64,000 nucleotides of DNA from Alligator mississippiensis (GCF_030867095.1 NC_081833.1:69467895-69531894), one strand, 5' to 3'; positions 25,445 to 37,628 are shown, numbered from the stretch's first letter. Notes: generated by a model from the sequence alone, not told the origin. Made by a program: numbers and translations.

Positions 25445-25985
25445 TAACAGAAACTATAGAAGGACTCTGAACACACTGCTGCTATCCAAACTGGAATCCA
25501 GCCAGCAGCTAAAACCCCAACTCTTCTGAAAAATGAGACAAGCTTTTTAATGACCTTGAGTGGGCAAGAATTTAGTTTTCTCTCTCATATAAAAGAAATA
25601 CAAAGCATTTTAAATTATTTAGTTATAAAACGTTTACCAATTTTTTTCCAACCTCACAAGAATCTAAAATGCAAGATGTCAACTTCCATCAGCAAGGATG
25701 CAATTATCCATTTGAGCTGAAGTTTTTAAAATGCAACTTCATGGATCACCCTGTTTCTTTATTATTCTCCAAAAGAGCTTTGTTTGTTTGTTTGCTGGCG
25801 TCTCCTTGCACACAGATGTTTTACACAGATAGTTAAGTCTTCCCTTCATCATAAAGAATGCAATGGGTGATAGTGAATTTAATCCTATGACTCAATCATT
25901 TGTGAACAGAGGATGTGGGGCCCCTAATTCGTCCCTTACTAGCTGGCTGCAGTCATAGCCATTTGTTTGAAGGCCAATAACAGTC

Positions 25986-26177
25986 ATAACATTAATGTGA
26001 TCCAGCCACTGATCTATGCTTAAAACTCCTATTGGCTTCAGTGGACCCTTCCTAGGAAAGGCAGAATTAGGAAACCGATAATATTAATAACATTAATGTG
26101 ATCCAACCACTGATCTATGCTTAAAACTCCTATTGGTTTCAGTGGACCCTTCCTGGGAAAGGCAGAATTAGGAAACC
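25986..26177. repeat. 101-bp tandem duplication, two copies
   Basis: A block from ATAACATTAATGTGATCC to GGCAGAATTAGGAAACC occurs at 25986-26076 and again at 26087-26177, period 101. I count three differences over about 90 aligned bases. No known repeat is recognised. Confidence 0.95.
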
Positions 26178-27307
26178 ACGAAAATGCGGCACTGCATAGG
26201 CCCCACCTTCTGAGACATAAACCATCTTATATTTCTATATTCTCTGCAGACCACACAAAGCAGCTTTCTTCCAAGCTGGCTCAGATCTCTGAAAACTCGG
26301 TAACCTCCTAAGTTTCACTGAAATGAGTCTACCTGTATGTTTGATTTGCTTATGTCTGACTAACCCTTCCACCATCTGAAGGAGGCAGGATGCAAAAGGG
26401 TCAGGTGCTTTCCATGTTCTTACCCGTCGGATTATAGAAAAATGTGCTGGAGAGAATCCATATCCCAGTCCTCTGGAAAAGTGCCAGGCTAGTGGGGGTC
26501 ATATTTACAAAGCCAGAGAAGAATGTGCTCGCTATTCAGAGTTTGTTTTAGGGCTTTAATAGAAGAAAAGTTAGCAGAATATCAAATATTAATTTTGATG
26601 AAGCTCTGCATAAGCTTATTGCAATTATCAAATAAAGCGTCTGCACAGTTTCTGCCTTACAACTGAACCAAGGTTATTATCAATTTGCTCTCGATATAAA
26701 GTAGTGATTTTCATGTACTTACATCTGCTCTCAGAAGGAAGAGAAAATGGTTCATAAAGTTCTCATTAGCATACAAAAGCAGCAACATCTGCTGGGAGTC
26801 TTAAGAAGCTTATTGCCTTCACTTAATCAGCAGCACAGGCTACAGTTGGTCACCTCTGCCCTCATCAGCACTCTAGGTATGGATGCTCTGCTTTTATAGA
26901 AAGTTTCAAGGGACAAGGGAACAATTTGGCCAGACAAGCATTTGCTACAAGATTTTATATATAAAAGCACTCCAACTTTTCAGTTAGGTGCATAATGCAT
27001 GCATGCCGATTCCTCCTTGTATAGACCTGTAAACAATACTGTAGCAGAAATCATTAATCCCATAGTACAATACCTGATCAAAGTTATTTGGCATTTACCA
27101 AGTTAAACATTTGCTCGGCAGCAGCTTCTTAAGCTTCTTTTTTTACAATAGGATATAACTGTAGCACCATCTAGAGGATTTGTGTGAGAAACTCAAATTC
27201 CCCACCATTCATTTCTTGAGGGTAAAACATGAAGTCCAACCAACTTCTACTTTCAAAGTTGTGATAAAATATCTCTGTTCCTGTTCTGCATAAACTTTAG
27301 AAGTCCC

Positions 27308-27330
27308 TTCATTCATTCATTCATTCATTT
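27308..27330. repeat. ATTC microsatellite
   Basis: Five to six perfect ATTC units. Confidence 0.95.
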
Positions 27331-28239
27331 CATACCTCTGGTAATTGATGGCATACATGGTCACATACTTAAAGACATCTCACTATAGTTTCCAATTTGG
27401 GGGATTATTGAGACAACAGATGAGATTAGAGTAGCTAGATGCTGGATAAATCTTTAGTGATAGCAAGCAGGGTTAGGAAATAGTCTGTACCTATGTCCCT
27501 ACTGGGCCACATGCTGGTATGACTTTCGTATGCAGAATACCACGGCTCTCCCTCACAAGCAGTTTTATTTCTTTGCAGAACCCCTGACTGCATGACGTTT
27601 TCCTGGATGTCACCTTTTAAAAGCCATACATTTTACTGGAAATGCAGCCAAAACAATGATTCAACAAGCAGGTAATACCTCTAGTTGGATATCAAAATAA
27701 ATATGAAAAAGTTGATATTTTATGGTTATTTTACTGATAAAAGAAGGTAACAGCGATAACAACTAATTACCAGCCAGTAAAACTGCTAACAGAAAATAAA
27801 TGGGAAACCCCCTTAAAAAATACCTTTATTATCTCTTTTTTTTTTCTTTTTTTACCATCCATCATTCTGTCTCCAAAGTTTCTGATGGCTCAGTCTGTCT
27901 AAAGTTTCAGAGTGCAAGTTTCACAGCAGTTTAACTCTCAGGAAACCGCAAGTCATTAAATAGGCCACAAAGTTCGCATGCATTCAGATCTCCAGTACTT
28001 AACTATAAGTTTGCATTTGTTCTCCCCGTGGATAAACTGTGGGTTCTTGCTCTTGTTTTCTAGTCATGTGATTTCTTGCCTGGACGACATCTGGGAACTG
28101 ATAACTGTGAGGAGTCACTGCATGGAAATTCCAGCTCATCTTCTCTCTTAGCTTTATATGAGCTAAGTATTGTCATTACAGCTCTGGACAGGTCTGCAGA
28201 CTTGCAGGCCAATCAGATTCTCCAGGAGGATCCTGTCCA

Positions 28240-28555
28240 GGAATCATAAAACAGTAGGGCTGGAAGGGACCTCAGTAGATCATCTAGTCCATCTCCCTGC
28301 AGTGAAGCAAGATCTAATATGCATTCTGGACAATTATCGAGAGGCATTTGTCTGACCTGTTATTAAAGGCCCTCCAAGGAAGGAGATTCCCAAACCAACC
28401 TGGAGAGCCTGTTTCAGTGCTCCACTACCCTTAGAGCATTTTCCCTAATATCTAACCTAATTTTTCTTTCTGAAAATTAATCTGATTTATTCTCCTCCAA
28501 CACCCAACAGACATGGAGAGCTGACATCCCCCATCTTGAGGCCTCTCACCTAGGG
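28240..28555 (-). mobile_element. CR1 3' fragment
   Basis: GAATCATAAAACAGTAGGGC, TGGAAGGGACCTCAG and CATCTAGTCCATCTCCCTGC read as the complement of a CR1 3' end. Diverged C-terminal coding sequence runs to about 28555. Confidence 0.85.
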
Positions 28556-28559
28556 TCTC

Positions 28560-31500
28560 AAGCTAGGGGTGTTAAACAGATGCACCATGTAGCTACTCAG
28601 GGGCTCATAGACCAGAGGATAATGAACTTTTCTCTCCAAGAGACAGAAGAAGGTGGGTTTGAAGTAAGGAATCCAAAGCCAAATATAGCTCAGATAGAAG
28701 TTTTTTTCTTTAATTATGGGGTATTTCTGTCCATGGTGGCTTATTCTGATGCTAATATTGTACTCTGAATATCCCAAGGAAGAAAAGCTTGAAGGAGAAA
28801 CATGGCTAGCCAGCAAGTCTATGTTTGTTTTATATTCTACACTATATTCTGCCTGTTTTCATGTGCCAATAATTTTTATACAATCTTGCTTTTATGTTCT
28901 AGCATCTGGTTTATCAGATCACTCGGCCGCTTCACCTGATTAGCATAAACATATTCATTGATTAGACCCCCATCTAATTTCAGTCTTATAGTGAGCTAAA
29001 ACACATGAGCTCAGTTCTTCACTGAAGTTTATGTATACGGCAAATCCGTGCAATGTATTAATAATGTGGTATTTTTACCTAATATTGCAACAGTTTTTTC
29101 CAGATCACTCCTGTAGAACTTTTCAAGGCATTGATTTTTCACATACAGTTTTACATAGCAGAGGCACTTTTAACACCCGTTATGACTCAGGAGACAGATA
29201 ATAGGATAGAAGAGTCTCAGCCATAGGCCACTGGTTCTAATCCGGTTGATAGTAATAATGACTAAAATCAGCTGTGCTAGACCAGGGCAAATAATTTGCA
29301 ATGAATAATTTATTTGATGGATTTCAACCCTTGCAAATTGCTCATCAGCAGATTGTGAAATTCTCATATGTATTTCTTAGTCAAAATTATCTGTGAATTT
29401 CTTCACCAACTAGCGAGAGATCTGAAAACCAAGGGAAGAGAATAGAAAGTTGGCATATACACAATCAAAGAAAATTGATTTTAAAATCCAAATGTATAAT
29501 CACGTTCAGCTTTCTGAAGGTTTCACCCTGTCTTGTGCTGTTCCTGGAACCAGCTCTGCCTGCACAGGCCCTTGTATCCATATTGGGTCCATCTGATTCC
29601 ACCACAATCCCCTAGTGAATATTTAGGTAAGAAACCACGAGATGACAAAACGCAATGAAAGAAGCAACTGTTTAAGAGCCAATATCTCCACATGATCTCA
29701 TTTCATTTTAGAGGCCAGAATTCACAGATTGCTAAAAATATTTTTTGTTTGAGCGTGCTGTGTTCAAAAGAGAACAGGGAAAACTAAAGGAAACTTGAGT
29801 TACAAATGGTGATAATTTATCATTTCTTTGAGATTAAAAAGTTAATGCTTTTATAAAAGGAATTTAGTTTTTGCTGTATTAATGGATAGGGAAGCTACTT
29901 TATATAGGATATATGACCAAAGAAATAGAAGACTGTGTGCTGCACTTCAGCAATGGCTCTCACACCAGACTGGACAAGTCAAACCAAGATTTAACAAGCC
30001 CCATCCTTCATGTGTGCCCATTCTGCCACTTGTACGTAATTACAATACTGTGTAAGCCCCAATCCTGCAATAAGATCTAATAGCCTCAGCCCTTGCGGCT
30101 AAACAAAACTGTTCTGATTTCCACAGGGCATTGGGGAAGCAGGGATTGAACCCTTTGTGTATTTGCAAACAAGAGATAAACCTTGTTCATCTTCTAATTA
30201 TCCTTTTATTACAGGGTTCCTATATCTCTTTCTGATGATGGTACAAAAAAACCTAACCAAACAAAAAACCAAAAAAAAATCCAAATGGAAATAACTAAGG
30301 ATAGGGGTCCAGGTCCAAAATAGGATTAACACACCAAGGTCCAAAAGTGCAATAATCAGAAAAAAAAAAAATCAGGGACCACAATGCAACACCCCCACCC
30401 TTTCCATGAGTGCCCTAACCACGAGACACTTTTATAATAAATCTTTTTTTCTAGTTCCATGTTCTTGTGCTCCTATTTGCACAGTGGCACAACTGCAGCA
30501 GGAAAGGTGGGGAGTACTCCCAGCAGGGCATTTGGGCCTCTCATTTCCTAGACAACGTCTCTAAATACAAGGCTGTTATATAATAAGGTAGGGAGTGGCA
30601 CAACTAGCACCTCTTCCTCTGGAGACCTTTTGGATAGTAAACATAACTAATCGATATGCGTGAGATAAATCCAGGAACACCTGCCTGCATGAGAGAAGAC
30701 ACGGCCAAAAATCAGATGCCCTGTGAAAAACAGGAATGCAATTCAAGTTGGCTGGTACACTTTGACATGATCCTGTAGAGAATAACAGGAAAATGGCTTG
30801 GCTGGTCATTCTGACATGGTGATCATGTGTATGACTAGTACCAACGTACCAACAAAAACAAAATATGATCAATTATAATGCTGTTTTAAAAGCATGGGTA
30901 ATAACATTATGTAAATGAAATTAAGCTTGCCCGAGTACAGTGGATAGCTTTTCTAAGCATATGAGTATATAAAAGATGCAAACTGCTAATGGCAGATGGA
31001 GCAAAATAGGTAAACACAGCAACCCAGGACCCGCACAAGCAAGCTGAACAATGGACTTAGAAATGAAAGAGATGGCCCACCCACACCCAGAACTAGGTAG
31101 CTGCTGGAAGCCTATCCTGCTCCGTCAGTGGGGAGAGAAAGAAAGGAGTGGGGATATGCAGTGAGAATGGATAACAAATTATTCTAAAATTTACTTAATA
31201 AATCTTTAGAATGATTGAAATCTGAACAAGTGTGATGACTCTGTTCTCAATCCACACACCACTTTTTAAAAAGACAACAGCTGTGCCTGAATTTTGTGAT
31301 GGGGGGGTGGGGATCCTGTTGATGTGTGCTAAGCATCCTCTGAGCAAATCTATGGGACTGGGCTCCTTAGGAAATGTAGGTGCCACTCCACCCCATTTCT
31401 GGGACTGAACAGGTCTTCAGCAGGAAGTAGCTCCAAGTTGCTCAGACTGGATATATGCAGGACTGCAGAAATGTTAGGATATTTCAGGTGCCTTCAGGAT

Positions 31501-32318
31501 CAGACAGCCATTAAAGAGCAGGTTTTTTGGATCACACTTTTGGACATAAGTACCTAATAGCTGTCTCCGTCCTATTTTAGGCACCTAAGTCCTTTTGGCA
31601 TGTGGAGCTATAATACATTAGTCTCATAGCCTTGAGGTCTAATTTATTTGTGTGCAATGGAGTGAGTTGTTCTGGTTTACTGCTATGTAATTCATTGTAC
31701 TGCGCTATGCAGGCACAGCAACAAGCTTCACACTTTCTTCTTAACAGCATATGAATACATCTAAAAGGCACGAATCAAAAGACAGATTTCATCCTAACTT
31801 GGAGAGAGAATTTTTTCTTTCTTTCTTTCTTTCTTTTGGATCCCAAGGCAGACTTGGGCCAACGCATGGTTTCTATAGTATGTCCCCACATCTCCTGCAC
31901 GTCATGACACACAGTACAATGTGGTTTTGCTGTTTCTGATACCTAAGGTAATTCACTCCATTTCATGCTTTTGTTATCTTTTTGCAGTGTCTCCCTCCCA
32001 CCTGTGCAAATCCTTTTCAGACCTTCCAGTATACTAGCAATCTGAAATATAAAAAGATTCTTTCCTTCTTACATAAACCTGCAACTTGATTGTGTTTCAT
32101 GCTTTTGTGGGATTCTCCTTTGCTTTCCTTGTACCTCCAGAGCTCTAGTGTCAGTCAGGCACAATGCTGCTTTTATCTGGCAGAAAAGACAATATGGGCT
32201 AGAATGCACAATATCAAAACTGTCTGAAAATAGCACTATTTATTCTTTGCAAACAAATGCATAGCTATTATGTTACAGTTGCCGTTTCTGTTCTCGGCCG
32301 TGGTAGCAATTGTCCTCG
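28560..32318. other. Intergenic, mostly unique
   Basis: AT-rich, with A-rich patches at 30245-30280 and 30360-30371 and a possible SINE scrap at 31540-31605 (TTAGGCACCTAAGTCCTTTT). No gene recognised. Confidence 0.6.
31815..31836. repeat. TTTC microsatellite
   Basis: Five perfect TTTC units after a T run. Confidence 0.93.
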
Positions 32319-32320
32319 TA

Positions 32321-32640
32321 GAATTATAGGAAAATATGGACCTCAAGATGTCATCTAAAACAGCCCTCTGATAAAGCCAAGGATCATCCCTGACCACAAG
32401 GTCCCAGCTAAATGTCTGTCTAATCTGCTTTTATAAGCTTTCAGGGATGGAGATTCCACACCTTGCTTGGGTACCTGTTACAATGCTGAATCACCCTCAC
32501 AGCGAGACACTTCTTCCTAATATCCAACCCAAATTTCCCTGGCTTCTCGTCCTGTCCTCTGTACCCACCAAGAGTCTATTCCTGTCCTCTTTGTAACCAG
32601 CCTTCGGGTATCTGATGGCTGTTACCAAACTCCTCCCCTC
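32321..32640 (-). mobile_element. CR1 3' fragment, old
   Basis: AGAATTATAGGAAAATATGG, GATCATCCCTGACCA, GGGATGGAGATTCCACACC and GAGACACTTCTTCCTAATAT mark the complement of a CR1 3' region with many substitutions. Confidence 0.85.
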
Positions 32641-32711
32641 TCCCCACCTCGAAATAAATATAAATGGGTATCTAGAAATTCATGCCAGGGTAACTCTATT
32701 GAAAGGAGAGA

Positions 32712-32778
32712 GGTAGTTAGCCATTTTAGTCTGAAGTCAGACAGAAGCCAGGTAGAGATACACCTTATTGACTGACTA
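32712..32778. mobile_element. Split dispersed repeat, left half
   Basis: TAGTTAGCCATTTTAGTCTG, AGTCAGACAGAAGCC and CACCTTATTGACTGACTAAT match a widespread amniote repeat (consensus near GTAGCCGTGTTAGTCTG...CTTATAGACTAACTAA). Its continuation appears only after about 240 bases of other sequence. Confidence 0.6.
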
Positions 32779-33024
32779 ATATGGAGTTTTTTTTTAATGT
32801 GTATCCACAGCCAAATTAGCCAAAACTTATTCCAAATCCAAGTGTCCAGAACCGTGAGAGTCCCTACTACTGGCAAACATCCTCCACCCACACCTGGGGC
32901 TTCAGATGTTTCCAAAACCTTTGGTGAGCATCCTACTTGCAGGCCCAAGCCCGAAGGCTTGGGTTTCAGATGCCCCTGAGTTTTGCTTGCCCTTAGCCAC
33001 AAGGCCCTTGGAGCAAACTAGGGC

Positions 33025-33085
33025 GGAGATGCATGAGCTTTCATAAGGCAGAGCTCACTTACTCAGAGGCTAGTTAGTTAGTTAG
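33025..33085. mobile_element. Split dispersed repeat, right half
   Basis: GAGATGCATGAGCTTTCATA and GGCAGAGCTCACTTACTCAG continue the repeat begun at 32712. On the minus strand it reads CTGAGTA...GAAAGC, a third, more decayed hammerhead-like core. The stretch 32779-33020 in between looks like an insertion of unknown type. Confidence 0.55.
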
Positions 33086-33087
33086 TC

Positions 33088-33420
33088 TAGGGCTGTCCAG
33101 CTAGTGAACTACGGGTCGCATGCAGCCCACAAGGGATTGATCTGCATCCCCCAGACTCCCACCCAGCTCCTGCTTCTCTTATCGCTGGCTGCACCAGGTG
33201 CTCCAAGCTCCCTCTGGCTTCTGTTTCTTGTGCTTGCCCCAGGGGGGTAGCAGGGTGCAGGCCAGTCCGCAGCACTGAGGAGTCTGTTGTGTGGTGCGGC
33301 AGGGGAGCCTGTAGCTGGTAAGCTGGGGTAGGAGGGTCACCCTCATGCCTGGTATAAGGGTGCTTGAGCGTTTCCTCCAAATTCTGCTATCCAAGTGAGG
33401 CTGCAAAAGACAGAAGCCCT
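33088..33420. mobile_element. Probable hAT-like element, right end uncertain
   Basis: The left end GGGCTGTCCAGCTAGTGAAC and CGCATGCAGCCCAC resembles the common start of hAT elements with CAGGGCTGTCCAAC ends. A possible decayed right end is GACAGAAGCCCTGG near 33407-33420. No target duplication was found. Confidence 0.45.
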
Positions 33421-33614
33421 GGGGCTGAATCAACTCCTGGTGCCACTGAAGTCACTTCCATGAGGCCAAGATTTAAATCCAGGGAGTGATTCACGATGGG
33501 AAATACACATGGACGGGACCTTTACATCCATCTCAAGATTTCTGGATGTATAGGGCTGGCAGTACTGAAAGTCACTCACATGGGGGAGCATTTTCAGGAG
33601 CAACATCCTAGCTT

Positions 33615-33900
33615 ATAGACAGACAAGGTTCTTTGGGTAAATCCGATATCTTTTATTTGACTAATTCAAATGGTTGGAGAAATTCTTCTTAACATTCGGG
33701 CACAAACACCCTTCGTCAGGCTGAGGAAGCATCTGCAAATGGTTTGCGCTCTTCCTGGATGGGGTGGTAAAGCAGCCAGGGGTCGGTACAGATGCAAGAA
33801 AGCCAGTCAGTTAAAATGTAAATTGAGGCGGTCTACAGATGATTTCTAGTTCTCAGACATCCTCATCATGCTGCTGAATGATCTATTTGCTGATGCATAA
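33615..33900 (-). mobile_element. Repeat with CTGACGA...GAA hammerhead-like core
   Basis: On the minus strand, CTGACGA (33719-33713) is followed by GGG and CCC arms around a short loop, then GAAT (33697-33694). Next come TCTCCAACCATTTGAATTAG, an AATAAAAGATATC stretch and ACCTTGTCTGTCTATAAG. I recognise this as a dispersed sauropsid repeat; whether it is Penelope-related is inference. The lower-coordinate end is well marked, the upper one not. Confidence 0.55.
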
Positions 33901-33904
33901 TGAG

Positions 33905-35350
33905 GGGATACGCAGAACGCCAATCGCACTAGCCGAGACTGATCCCTGCGGAGTTACGAACACATGCATTGATCCATGACCATGTCATGTAACTGTCTGT
34001 TCCTGTAGTACTGCAAGAGTAGCAAAACCCTTGTGACTTTAATTTTGTTTCATTCAAGTTTAAATGTACAGGGCTTAGCTTATTTGTAGACCTGCAGAGG
34101 TAACAGTTACACCAAGACAGCTCATGCCCCTTCCTGAACTCTCCCTTCCCCCCTGAAGCCATTAAAAGTTACTTTTGTCCACAGCTTTAAAGCAAAGTGT
34201 TCATATATAAGGGATACAGGAAAATAGTTTCAAAACTCTCAGAAAGAACAAGAGATAAAATAAATAAAATAAAAAAGGGACACTACAAAACATTCAGAGA
34301 AAGAAACAACCCACGCTGCAGAAACAACACGGGGTTGGCTGGACACTGGGGTAGCAGGAATGTGGTTATTTGGTGTTTTTCTGTGTTTACACGTTTAAAA
34401 AACATTTCAATGACATTTCACCAGGAACCGGGAATCTGGTTCTTTTAGTGTGTTTTTTCCCCTAAATTTTGAGATTAAAACTCTTTGACTGTTGTTTTGG
34501 AAAATGTTCTGATTACGTGGGTGTATAATTTTAACCCTCCAAGCTGGGCACAAATAACGTGTGCAGGGCTAAATCTTCATGTTGCTGGCTGCCACTTGAA
34601 ATCCAGTTCAGAAATCCCTATAAAGACACATCTGACGTTTTCAAAACTGTCCCCAGGACTCAGCACCAAGCATAGGATTCCAGCTGTATTTTCTAGGGGT
34701 GTACAGCATCCCAGTCAATAGACTGACACTAAGGCTCTATCCTATGAATAACGTGTTGCAGGACTGGGCCCATATCCTACTTTTTTATTTCCGAATGTTT
34801 ACAGTAGTCATGTTATGAAAAGCTGCCGAGCAGATCTTCCAGTCGGTCCCAACAATCCTGCCCCAGTGCTTGCAATTGTTTAGAAATGTGGCATACCTGA
34901 AGGGCTCCCTCAATGCCAAGGATTCACAGCACCATGCTTCCTGCTATATGAGAAGCAAAGGGCTGTCTGTGCAGATTTCAAAGTTGGCAATACAAAGAAA
35001 TGGTCTGTTTGTCCCACAAAACTGCAATTTGTTCAACAAGCTTCAACTCCCAGCACCTGTGCAGAGCAGCATCACTAGAGATCTTCACCTCTCTTCGCTA
35101 GCACCTTGCAGGGGCCTTGGGCATCCTGTTTTGGTAGCTTTTTAATCAGTGATGTAAGCAAGTGCTGCTATTTCTGATCCCTGCAACATGGGCCGGGTCC
35201 TGAACTCAACCGCACCCCCTGCCTGCAGGGCCTGCCAGGGAAATGCCACTGACTGCTGCCATTCTCATGTCACGTCTGGACGTGCCAGGAAGTCCTATTA
35301 GTTATTCTGTTAGTTTATAAAGGTGCACCTCTACCCTGCCCTCTGACTGC
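33905..35350. other. Intergenic, nothing recognised
   Basis: Unique sequence before the microsatellite region. The 91-codon frame at 34870-35145 has no recognisable domain. Confidence 0.65.
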
Positions 35351-35353
35351 AAA

Positions 35354-35562
35354 ATTATATATATGTCTATATCTATCTATATCTATATATAGATAGATAA
35401 TTTTTAATATCATAATTAGGAATTATTTTAGTTGATTTATAGTTAGTTTTGTTTCAGTTGGTCTTATAAAAGATATCACATTTACCCAAAGATCCTTGTC
35501 TACCTATAGTAGGTATTATAGATAGATAGATAGATAGATAGATACCCATACATATACATATA

Positions 35563-35603
<41 letters not shown>

Positions 35604-35718
35604 ACGCACAATAGGCATAGCTCACGTGTGTGTATATATGTGTGCGTGTGTGTACACATACACACACACACACGCATACATATGTATATGTGTGCATATA
35701 CAAGTAAGATTTTTATAT
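35354..35718. repeat. Compound TA/TATC/GATA/CA microsatellites
   Basis: The stretch holds a TATC/GATA palindromic patch (35354-35402), a GATA run (35518-35544) and TACA/CA/TG runs up to 35718. The last part includes ACAATAGGCATAG, which resembles the minisatellite unit further downstream. Confidence 0.85.
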
Positions 35719-35911
35719 ATGTATGGAATATACTCGTATGGACTGTGGGGGTTTCTGCCTTCTACCCAGGATCTTGAGTACACCTTGACAACACGTCACA
35801 GAAGCAGGACATTTAGCTTCTGTGGTTCCCCTGCTTTACCTGTGGCAGGTTCAGGTGTGTTAGGTCTGCATTGTGTCCGGGTCCATGGTCGTCTTTTGTG
35901 TAGAGTTTAGA

Positions 35912-35984
35912 TTACGGTTTGTACGGGATGGTTTGGACAGGGATGATCGTGCTTCAGGAGGTCCCTCTAGCCCGACTTCTGTGA
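35912..35984 (+). mobile_element. CR1 3' tail fragment
   Basis: GATGGTTTGGACAGGGATGA and TCAGGAGGTCCCTCTAGCCC followed by CTTCTGTGATGCTG is a CR1 3' tail of a different subfamily. It directly precedes the larger CR1 copy, so that copy probably inserted into or beside it. Confidence 0.65.
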
Positions 35985-36617
35985 TGCTGCGGCTAGTAAA
36001 GCGGGCAAAACGCTGGCTTGCATGGATAGATGCTTCTCAAGCAAATCCCAGGACATCATTCTCCCCTTGTACTCAGCCTTGGTGAGGCTGCAGCTGGAGT
36101 ACTGCGTCCAGTTTTGGGCACCACCGTTCAAAAAGGATGTGGAGAAGCTCGAGAGAGTCCAGAGAAGAGCCACGTGCATGATCAGAGGTCAGGGAAGCAG
36201 ACCCTACGATGACAGGCTGAGAGCCCTGGGGCTCTTTAGCCTGGAAAAGCGCAGGCTCAGGGGTGATCTGGTGGCCACCTACAAGTTTATCAGGGGTGAC
36301 CACCAGTATCTGGGGGAACGTTTGTTCACCAGAGCGCCCCAAGGGATGATGAGGTCGAACGGTTATAAACTACTGCAAGGCCGTTTCAGGCTGGACATAA
36401 GGAAGAATTTCTTTACTGTCCAAGCCCCCAAGGTCTGGAACAGCCTGCCACCGGAGGTGGTTCAAGCGCCTACATTGAACACCTTCAAGAGAAATTTGGA
36501 TGCTCATCTGGCTGGGATCCTATGACCCCTGCTGACTTCCTGCCCCTGGGGCAGGGGGCTGGACTTGATGATCTTCTGAGGTCCCTTCCAGCCCTAATGT
36601 CTATGAAATCTATGAAA
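35985..36617 (+). mobile_element. CR1 LINE 3' fragment with 167-codon open frame
   Basis: 36022-36525 encodes the CR1 ORF2 C-terminus ([60 protein letters not shown]) without interruption. The 3' UTR follows, ending in an ATCTATGAA octamer repeat at 36599-36626. The 5' end is truncated. The intact frame suggests a fairly recent insertion. It abuts another CR1 tail on its left. Confidence 0.92.
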
Positions 36618-36631
36618 TCTCTATGACTCTA

Positions 36632-36725
36632 CTCGCACACCACGTGTCCGTGTACACACACACACACCCACACACACGTAATAAAATGGGAATATATATA
36701 TATAATAGGAAATATGTGTGTGTGT

Positions 36726-36763
<38 letters not shown>

Positions 36764-37449
36764 ATGCATGCATTTCAGAGATGTTAGGGTCAGAAGGGAC
36801 TTCATTAGATCATTGAGTGTGACCCCAGCACGCACGCATACAAATACACGCGTAACGATGTGTCACTGGGACTCGATGAGCTTTTTGTGATCATCCTGCA
36901 TCCCTGGCATGGAGCTGTCTGAAGAAACCACTCCACACAGAACAAATATGTGCGTGTGTATGTGTGTACATATGTATGTAATAAAATATGAATATATATA
37001 CAATAGGCAGTGTGTGTGCGCATATATATGCGTGTGCAATAAAATAGGAATATATATACTAGTGAGTGTGTGCATATATATGTGTATATATGTGTAATAA
37101 AATACAAATATATACAATAGGAAGTGTGTACGCATGTATGTGTGTGTGTGTGCATGTGAATGTAATAAAATAGGTATATATACAATAGAAAATGGTTGCA
37201 TGCGTGTATATATGCATGTATGCATGTGTGCATGTACGTGTGCGTGTAACAAAACAGGAATATATACAGAATTGGAAGTGTGTGCGTGCTAGTGTGTTTG
37301 TATATATATATGTGCATGTGTGTATGCATGCATGTATGTGTGTGTGTGCATGTGTGTAGTAGGAAAAGATGCACAATGGGACACGTGTGTGCACGCGTGT
37401 ACACACGTGTGTGCCTGTGTAATAAAACAGGAACACACACACACAAACG
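36632..37449. repeat. Irregular TG/TA minisatellite upstream of DYNLRB2
   Basis: Units have a core near AATAAAATAGGAATATATAC, then ATAGGAAGTGTG and a variable TG/CG/TA run. Cores begin at 36680, 36980, 37038, 37096, 37164, 37248 and 37421, with spacing of 58, 58, 68 and 84 bases where the array is regular. A CR1 fragment interrupts it at 36771-36828. Alternating purine-pyrimidine runs are long enough to favour Z-DNA. Each unit offers a plus-strand AATAAA-like hexamer. Confidence 0.85.
36771..36828 (-). mobile_element. CR1 3' tail inside the minisatellite
   Basis: The stretch TTAGGGTCAGAAGGGACTTC...ATCATTGAGTGTGACCCC is the complement of a CR1 tail. It breaks the TG repeat run, so the insertion and the array have a shared history. 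Confidence 0.7.
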
Positions 37450-37628
37450 CGGAGTATTATCTGAGCGTGCACACACCCGTGCGAGGGCGGACGAGCCGCA
37501 CACGCACCCTCCGCGCAAAACGAACCCCAGCGGACCGTGGGGCGTGGCCAGCCGGAGGGGGCGTGGCCTAGCCTGTCGAACACCGCCCTCCGCCGTCGCA
37601 CTTCCGCTCCCCGCTGCGCTTCCGGCTT

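Larger units (their letters stand above)
25450..28238. other. Intergenic, mostly unique
   Basis: AT-rich. The 101-bp duplication and an ATTC microsatellite are the only repeats noticed; no exon recognised. Confidence 0.65.

Noticed and set aside
36022-36525. 167-codon intact frame as a host gene
   Set aside because: The residues are the CR1 ORF2 C-terminus, followed by a CR1 3' UTR.
36640-37449. CRISPR-like array
   Set aside because: Spacing is irregular, units are low-complexity and the setting is a vertebrate genome; it is a minisatellite.
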